A stretch of DNA of 64,000 bases, from contig VFJZ01000020.1 of NCBI GenBank assembly GCA_009885805.1, forward strand, positions 1 to 64,000, in the 5' to 3' direction. A program made the translations under genes and the position numbers. Every line of letters begins with the position of its first letter. Position 1 is the first letter of the stretch. Below are positions 59,849 through 64,000 of the stretch, one piece after another. The notes under the pieces are model-generated. The model was not told where the DNA came from. It did not search any database and saw only the letters and a list, made by a program, of their open reading frames with translations. This DNA is from Actinomycetota bacterium (lineage in GTDB: Bacteria > Actinomycetota > Thermoleophilia > Gaiellales > F1-60-MAGs149).

Positions 59849-59851
59849 GCT
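59846..59851 (+). promoter_or_regulatory. TAGGCT hexamer overlapping the DMT exporter stop, 7 nt before the enolase-like gene
   Basis: The stop TAG (59846-59848) forms half of TAGGCT, followed by 7 nt and ATG 59859 with no ribosome-binding site. It suggests a leaderless internal promoter sharing bases with a stop codon. Confidence 0.4.
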
Positions 59852-59858
59852 CCGGTGC

Positions 59859-60848
59859 ATGGGGCTGTACGAGCGCATCGCGGCGTTGCCGGTCGAGGTC
59901 GAGGGGTACGAACTCGCCCGGATCGAGCAGCCGGTCGGGTCGTGGACGCGGGTCACGACCGAGATCGTGATGCGTGGGCGGGGTTCCATCGGCCGGGGCG
60001 AGGACGTCACGTACGAGGTCGACGAGCACGACCTGCTCGCCGCCGCGGCGCCGGTCGACCTGACGTCCGCGTCGACGTTCGCCAAGGCCTCCGCGTTGCT
60101 GACGCCGCTCGGCGACGGCTACCGGCGCTGGGGTTTCGAGTCGGCCGTTCTCGATCTGGCGCTCCGGCAGGCCGGGATGACGCTCGGAGCGCTGCTCGGT
60201 CTCGCCTACCGCCCGGTCCGCTTCTGCATGTCGACGCGCCAGGACGCGCGGACGTGGCTGGCGGTCGATTCGACCCTGGAGTTCAAGCTCGACCCGGAAC
60301 CCGACTGGGACGACACCTACCTCGACGAGTTGGCCGCCGGTGGTCGCGTGCGGGTCCTCGACCTGAAGGCGCACTACCCGCCGGACGTCGATGTCGGCGG
60401 CCCGCCCGACGAGCGTCTGTACGTGGCCTGCCGGGATCGCTTCGGCGATGACACCACGATCGAGGACGCCTGGATTGCCGACGGCTGGCTTGACCTGTTC
60501 CGCGGCCGCGAGCATCGCCTCGCGTTCGACGCGATCATCCACGGCGTCGCGGACATCGACGCCCTGCCGTTCAGGCCGAGTCGCATGAACATCAAGCCGT
60601 CGCGGTTCGGGCCGGTCGCGAACCTGCTGGCGACGATCGAGTACTGCCAGGACCGGGGGATCGCGCTCTACGGCGGCGGCCAGACGGAGCTCGGCATCGG
60701 CCGTGACCATATCCAGGCGATCGCCAGCCTCTTCTACGCCGACGCTGCGAACGACGTCGCGCCGCGCGCCTACAACATTGGTGTCGCGCGGGCCGGTCTG
60801 CCTGGCAGCCCGCTGCCGGCGCCCGCGCCGCAGGGCGGGATCGCGTGA
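59859..60848 (+). CDS. Enolase-superfamily-like protein
   Basis: A 329-aa protein with an o-succinylbenzoate-synthase/mandelate-racemase-like layout: LDLALRQAGMTLG in the first part, LEFKLDPEPDWD (second-strand Lys region), VRVLDLKAHY, TIEDAWIADGW (metal-Glu strand), NIKPSRFGPVANLLATIEY (late Lys) and GGGQTELGIGRDHIQAIASLF at the end. The pattern is that of a barrel-type dehydratase, epimerase or OSBS, but several metal ligands are not where I would expect them. I do not assign a reaction. ATG 59859. Confidence 0.65.
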   Translation: MGLYERIAALPVEVEGYELARIEQPVGSWTRVTTEIVMRGRGSIGRGEDVTYEVDEHDLLAAAAPVDLTSASTFAKASALLTPLGDGYRRWGFESAVLDLALRQAGMTLGALLGLAYRPVRFCMSTRQDARTWLAVDSTLEFKLDPEPDWDDTYLDELAAGGRVRVLDLKAHYPPDVDVGGPPDERLYVACRDRFGDDTTIEDAWIADGWLDLFRGREHRLAFDAIIHGVADIDALPFRPSRMNIKPSRFGPVANLLATIEYCQDRGIALYGGGQTELGIGRDHIQAIASLFYADAANDVAPRAYNIGVARAGLPGSPLPAPAPQGGIA

Positions 60849-60869
60849 CGACGCCCGCTCAGCGGCGCT

Positions 60870-60889
60870 AGGAGACCGTTCGTCGTCTC
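60870..60889 (+). terminator. Possible hairpin after the enolase-like gene
   Basis: GGAGAC-CGTTCGTC-GTCTCC, a 6-bp stem with an 8-nt loop in the 80-bp gap before the DUF2157 gene. No T-run follows, so it is only a weak terminator candidate. Confidence 0.3.
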
Positions 60890-60928
60890 CGACGCCGGGG
60901 ACGACCGGGTCGGTGTACAGATTGGCCG

Positions 60929-62092
60929 ATGCGATACCGCGAGCGACTCGAGGTCGAATCCACGTCGTGGGTTGAGGCGGGCGTCATCTCGGCGGAGCAG
61001 CGGACCGGCATCCTGGATCGGGTCGAGCGTGATTCGGTCGCGGGGCGGGCGGCAGTCGTGCTCGGCGCCTTCGCCGCGGCGCTCCTCGCCGGCGGCGTCT
61101 CGCTGACGGTCGCGGCGAACTGGGATGTCCTCGACCGTCTCGAACGCGTCGGGATCGCAGCGGCGCTTACGTTGCTCGTCCAGGTCGTCGGCGCGTTCGC
61201 CGCCTCCCGCGGACGTCCCCGCCTGGGCCACGCCCTCGTCACCGCGGGCGCTGCGGGCGCCACGTCGACGCTGGCCCTGATCAGCCAGCAGTACCACGTC
61301 CCGGTCTCGCTCGCGGTGCTCTTCGCCGCTGGTGCGGTCGTCGCGATCGGAATCGCCGCGGCGATGTCGATGCAATGGCCGCTCGCCGTCGCGGCTCTCA
61401 GCATCGTGGCCGCGCTCGTCGCCGACGCAGCCACGGCCGAGGAGTCGCACCTCGGACTCTCGTCGACGGAGACCTTCGCGGCCCTGCTCGCGGTCGGTGT
61501 CGGGCTCGTCGCCTCGGCCGGTTGTCTCCGCGGGCTCCGGCTCGCCCGCTTCGCAACCCCGCTCGAGGCGATCGGGTTCCCGCTCGTCGTCGTCGCGCTC
61601 GTGCCACTCGGCCTGGAGGACTTCCTGGTGGAGATCGACGGCGATGAGGGGTTCGATCCGGGGCTCCCGATGGCGGCTGCGGTTCTCGTCGGGTTCCTGG
61701 CGTTGATCGCGGCCGGCGCGCTCGTCCTCGCCTGGCGAGCGGGCGGCGACGCCCGGATTCCGCTGGCAACCCTTGCTGCATCTGGCCTCGCGCTCGCGCT
61801 GATGCCGCTCGCCCTTCGCTTCGCGTACGACGACCCGCTTCGTGTGGCGTGGGCGTTCCGCGGTTTCGGGGCCCTCGCGGCGGCCGGGGCGGTGTGGGTG
61901 GGACTTGCCGTCCGCCGCCCGGTCGTCGTCGCTGCCGGGGTCGTGCTCGCGGCCTCGCTGCTGATCGCGCGCTACGTCGCGAATCTCGACGAGGTCGGCC
62001 TGACCGGGATCGCGTTCGTCGTCGGTGGCGTCGTTCTCGTCGCGTCGACGGTCGTCGCCGAGCGCGTCGCCTCGCGGCGGAGAAGCCCATGA
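60929..62092 (+). CDS. DUF2157-domain membrane protein
   Basis: A 387-aa protein with a cytosolic start (RYRERLEVESTSWVEAGVISAEQRTGIL) characteristic of DUF2157, then about ten membrane helices of Ala/Val/Leu. Role unknown. It commonly precedes a GDYXXLXY-domain protein, as here, with a 4-nt overlap. TACAGA lies 7 nt before the ATG, a weaker match to the leaderless pattern. Confidence 0.85.
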   Translation: MRYRERLEVESTSWVEAGVISAEQRTGILDRVERDSVAGRAAVVLGAFAAALLAGGVSLTVAANWDVLDRLERVGIAAALTLLVQVVGAFAASRGRPRLGHALVTAGAAGATSTLALISQQYHVPVSLAVLFAAGAVVAIGIAAAMSMQWPLAVAALSIVAALVADAATAEESHLGLSSTETFAALLAVGVGLVASAGCLRGLRLARFATPLEAIGFPLVVVALVPLGLEDFLVEIDGDEGFDPGLPMAAAVLVGFLALIAAGALVLAWRAGGDARIPLATLAASGLALALMPLALRFAYDDPLRVAWAFRGFGALAAAGAVWVGLAVRRPVVVAAGVVLAASLLIARYVANLDEVGLTGIAFVVGGVVLVASTVVAERVASRRRSP

Positions 62093-62610
62093 GACGCCGC
62101 ACGGCGATCATCGCTGTCCTCGTCGCCCAGGCGGTCGTCTTCGCCGGTCTCGTCGCCCGTGAGGAGGTCCGCCTCCGCGAGTCGCAGACGGTGCGGCTCG
62201 CGTCGGCGCCCGTCGATCCGCACGACGTGCTGCGTGGTCAGTACATGACCCTTTCCTACGCCGACGGGGAGGTCGCGGTCGGCGGCGACGGCGATGTGTA
62301 TCCGCTCGCGGGCGACGAGGTCCTCGTGGTCCTCGAGCCGCGCGGTGGCCCGGCCGAGTTGTGGGAGCCGACGCGCCTCGCCGGCGACGACGACACCGAG
62401 CTCGTACGGATCAGGGCGATCGTCGTCGAGGAAGGCGATCCCCTGTTCGTCCGCTTCCCCGACATCGAGCGCGCCTACCTGTCGAGCAGCACGCCGCCGA
62501 TCCCGCCAGCGGCCGAGCCGCCGGCTGTCGTCGTCGCCGTCGCGGGCGATGGGACAGCGCGTGTGATTCGCCTGGAGGTCGTCGGGAGTCCCGGGAGCCT
62601 CTGGCCCTGA
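62089..62610 (+). CDS. GDYXXLXY-domain membrane-anchored protein
   Basis: A 173-aa protein with one N-terminal membrane anchor (AIIAVLVAQAVVFAGLVA) and an extracytoplasmic beta-rich domain. The family motif appears as LRGQYMTLSYA (GQYMTLSY for GDYxxLxY). Usually encoded with DUF2157 proteins, with unknown function. Start coupled by 4-nt overlap. Confidence 0.85.
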   Translation: MRRRTAIIAVLVAQAVVFAGLVAREEVRLRESQTVRLASAPVDPHDVLRGQYMTLSYADGEVAVGGDGDVYPLAGDEVLVVLEPRGGPAELWEPTRLAGDDDTELVRIRAIVVEEGDPLFVRFPDIERAYLSSSTPPIPPAAEPPAVVVAVAGDGTARVIRLEVVGSPGSLWP

Positions 62611-62663
62611 CTCGTCGGATTCCGCGCGTCCCGCGTGCGAGGCGCCGTTGCCAGTCTGGCGTC

Positions 62664-63377
62664 ATGACTGCTACCGATGATCCGAACCAGGCAACTGCCG
62701 TCGCGACCTGGGCGTCGTGGCAGCGCGGCCCTGTGCGCGCCTACAAGGGTTCTCGCGCCGACGGTGGTTCGTCACGCAAGGGTGCTCCGAAGTGCGTCTG
62801 TTGCTTCCCGAAGGCGGTGAGCGGGCAGGTCGTACCGCTCCGGTTCGGCGTGACGCTCGCGCTCTGCGACGATCACCGTGACCCGGCGTTCATCCAGAGC
62901 CGCGGCGGCCGCGACTTCCTCGCTGCGGTGAGCACGGTCTACGGCAGCCTCGGTCTGCACAGCCGCCGTTTCAGTGAGGCGTTGCGCGGGTTCGTCGAGG
63001 ACGTCCGCCTGATGCTGACGCCGACGCCGCGCGCGCGACCCGGCTCGTACGCCTGGCCGCACCTGCGCACTGCCGCCGAGGAGCGCTGGGCGGCGGGCGG
63101 CACGTACCACGATGGCGAGGCGGTCGTACTCGCCCTGCATGCGCCGTTCCGCGACGCGGTGAAGCCACCGAGCCGCCAGACGGTCCGTCGCTGGTGGCGG
63201 CAGCGTCGCTGGCTGACGCCGCGACCGGCACCGCCGCCTCCACCGGTCCGGACCCCGCCCCTCAAGGATCGCCGCGTCACCACGCACCTCAACCGGCGTG
63301 AACGTCACGCCGACCTCGCCCGCCACGAGCGCCGCGGCCCCGGCACTCCGCCAGACCCCAAGCCGCCGGCCGCCTGA
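62664..63377 (+). CDS. Hypothetical protein with Cys/His cluster and basic C-terminus
   Basis: A 237-aa protein I do not recognise. Near residue 44 CVCC is followed about 20 residues later by CDDH, a possible zinc site. The middle is helical (GRDFLAAVSTVYGSLGLHSRRFSEALRGFVEDVRLML). Then PSRQTVRRWWRQRRW resembles a DNA-binding recognition helix. The end is Pro- and Arg-rich (PRPAPPPPPVRTPP, LARHERRGPG). It could be a DNA-binding protein of mobile or domesticated origin; no evidence beyond this. ATG 62664. Confidence 0.6.
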   Translation: MTATDDPNQATAVATWASWQRGPVRAYKGSRADGGSSRKGAPKCVCCFPKAVSGQVVPLRFGVTLALCDDHRDPAFIQSRGGRDFLAAVSTVYGSLGLHSRRFSEALRGFVEDVRLMLTPTPRARPGSYAWPHLRTAAEERWAAGGTYHDGEAVVLALHAPFRDAVKPPSRQTVRRWWRQRRWLTPRPAPPPPPVRTPPLKDRRVTTHLNRRERHADLARHERRGPGTPPDPKPPAA

Positions 63378-63605
63378 TCCAGATCAGGTCGTCCCCGGCC
63401 ACACAACGGGACGACCAGACGCGGGATCTATCGATCAATTTTCAGGTCCAGCCCCGCCCGCAGACCCAGCGGGCCGCCGCAGCATGGACCGCCCTCCGGA
63501 GTGCGGCCAGGCCCGGCGCCTGCGACTGACAATTCGGCGCTGCGATTGTGGTCGTACGGAGCCGTGACCGCCGAGTTCGACCCATCTGGGCGAGCTTGTA
63601 CCCCC
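63378..63605. other. Gene-free stretch before the tandem repeat
   Basis: About 230 bp after the Cys/His protein with no convincing reading frame on either strand. It contains TGATCCAGATCAGGTC just after the stop and TCTATCGATCAATTTTCAGG at 63426-63445, the most AT-rich patch near here. No tRNA, hairpin terminator or promoter is convincing. Confidence 0.5.
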
Positions 63606-63719
63606 GGCCAAGTGCACGGGCCATGTCGGCCAAGTGAGCGACCACCTGGCCAAGTGCACGGGCCATGTCGGCCAAGTGAGCGACCACCTGGCCAAGTGCA
63701 CGAGCCGCGTCGGCTAAAT
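63606..63719. repeat. 42-bp tandem repeat, two perfect copies and a partial third
   Basis: Units start GGCCAAGTGCACGGGCC at 63606, 63648 and 63690. The first two are identical over 42 bp; the third keeps about 31 bp with several changes. Each unit contains GGCCAAGTG twice. The period is a multiple of three, but neither strand gives a protein I trust. Followed by about 155 bp with no gene seen, up to the partial CDS at the right edge. Confidence 0.88.
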
Positions 63720-63875
63720 GAGGAGATGGGTCGTCACGTTCAACCCTTGCTGCGGCGACGGTGAGCGACGCTCAGCGAGGTCCTTGGCCAGCGGCACCTT
63801 GTCGGCGCGGTCCGCCCTGCGGGAGCGCGCAACGGCGCCCGCTGACCGTCGGATCAGCCGGCCTCACCCGGCTTC

Positions 63876-64000
63876 CTACGCAGCGGAAGGCGGCGTGTAG
63901 CCGGGGCTGTCACGGACGCCGCACAGGTCGCGCATGGCCGGCACGAGGCACGTCCAGAGGCCAGCGACGAGATCGACCGCCGCGGCGCCCTCGCCAGGCT
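63876..64000 (-). CDS. C-terminal end of an unidentified protein (runs off the right edge)
   Basis: A minus-strand frame open from the window edge to a TAG at 63878-63876, 40 residues visible: acidic/aliphatic VDLVAGLWTCLVPAMRDL followed by CGVRDSPGYTPPSAA. Composition and codon use look like a true protein end. Too short to identify. Confidence 0.5.
   Translation of the reverse strand, partial: PGEGAAAVDLVAGLWTCLVPAMRDLCGVRDSPGYTPPSAA

Noticed and set aside
60849..60928. Riboswitch or small RNA between the enolase-like and DUF2157 genes
   Set aside because: The gap is 80 bp with a single 6-bp hairpin and no recognised aptamer elements.
63442..63701. Minus-strand protein of repeated WPTWPVHLARWSLT units over the tandem repeat
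   Set aside because: It arises only because the 42-bp period is divisible by three. Plus-strand frames are equally open, and there is no start signal or conserved flank.
63718..63900. Plus-strand 60-aa ORF at the right end
   Set aside because: It is antisense to the more protein-like minus-strand end at 63876-64000 and has Arg/Ser-rich shadow composition.

Overview
The window is a high-GC, gene-dense bacterial chromosome segment. GTG and TTG starts are frequent, and start/stop overlaps of 1, 4 or 8 nt are common. It carries a complete str-S10-spc-alpha ribosomal superoperon with S4, S14, L36 and L24 in cysteine-rich, zinc-binding form. I infer an actinobacterium, most likely a deep-branching class such as Thermoleophilia. 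That assignment is inference, because no rRNA is present.

Layout. (1) 1-7.8 kb, accessory: the start of a PotA-like ABC ATPase, a divergent TetR regulator, a complete IS630-family element in a CTAG site, a three-gene split glutamate-synthase-like set (glxBCD/mgsABC type) with a small monooxygenase-fold protein, a VapBC pair with a visible operator, and a cupin/unknown/SDR operon. (2) 7.8-28.9 kb: rpsL-rpsG-fusA-tuf, then rpsJ through map, then rpmJ-rpsM-rpsK-rpsD-rpoA-rplQ. infA is absent from its usual place between map and rpmJ; an opposed Phd/PIN toxin-antitoxin pair and a perfect 14-bp-arm palindrome lie there instead. L22, S3 and S17 carry long low-complexity tails. (3) 28.9-42.2 kb: DcrB-like, TPR and DoxX genes between rplQ and truA; PilZ; a Ca2+/H+ antiporter; then an almost gapless operon surE, acyl-CoA synthetase, GT2, methyltransferase, flippase-like protein, HAD phosphatase, ligA. 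ligA ends inside the 3' end of the convergent recQ. (4) 42.2-58.9 kb, catabolic, mostly minus strand: acyl-CoA dehydrogenase/GntR/alcohol dehydrogenase/HbpS-like/RecQ; an eight-gene run of LLM flavin oxidoreductase, cyclase, PfkB kinase, acyl-CoA synthetase, Rieske oxygenase, voltage-gated-type cation channel, MOSC protein and a short glutaredoxin-like ORF; then a secreted DUF4091 protein, a DAO-type oxidoreductase, an SRPBCC protein, an amidohydrolase and a histidine phosphatase. (5) 58.9-64 kb, plus strand: DMT exporter, enolase-like protein, DUF2157 and GDYXXLXY membrane proteins, an unknown Cys/His protein, a 42-bp tandem repeat, and the 3' end of one more minus-strand gene.

The most general signal is regulatory. 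At many monocistronic or first-in-operon genes a TAnnnT hexamer lies 6-8 nt (usually exactly 7) before the start codon, with no Shine-Dalgarno. This is the geometry of leaderless transcripts, and it decides several starts here (the antiporter, Phd, HAD and glxB genes). Genes inside the ribosomal superoperon instead have ribosome-binding sites or translational coupling.

The best candidates for an undescribed system are the Rieske/LLM/cyclase/CoA-ligase operon that includes an ion channel, and the surE-to-ligA operon joining lipid-linked sugar genes with DNA ligase. Both functional readings are inference from domains and gene order.
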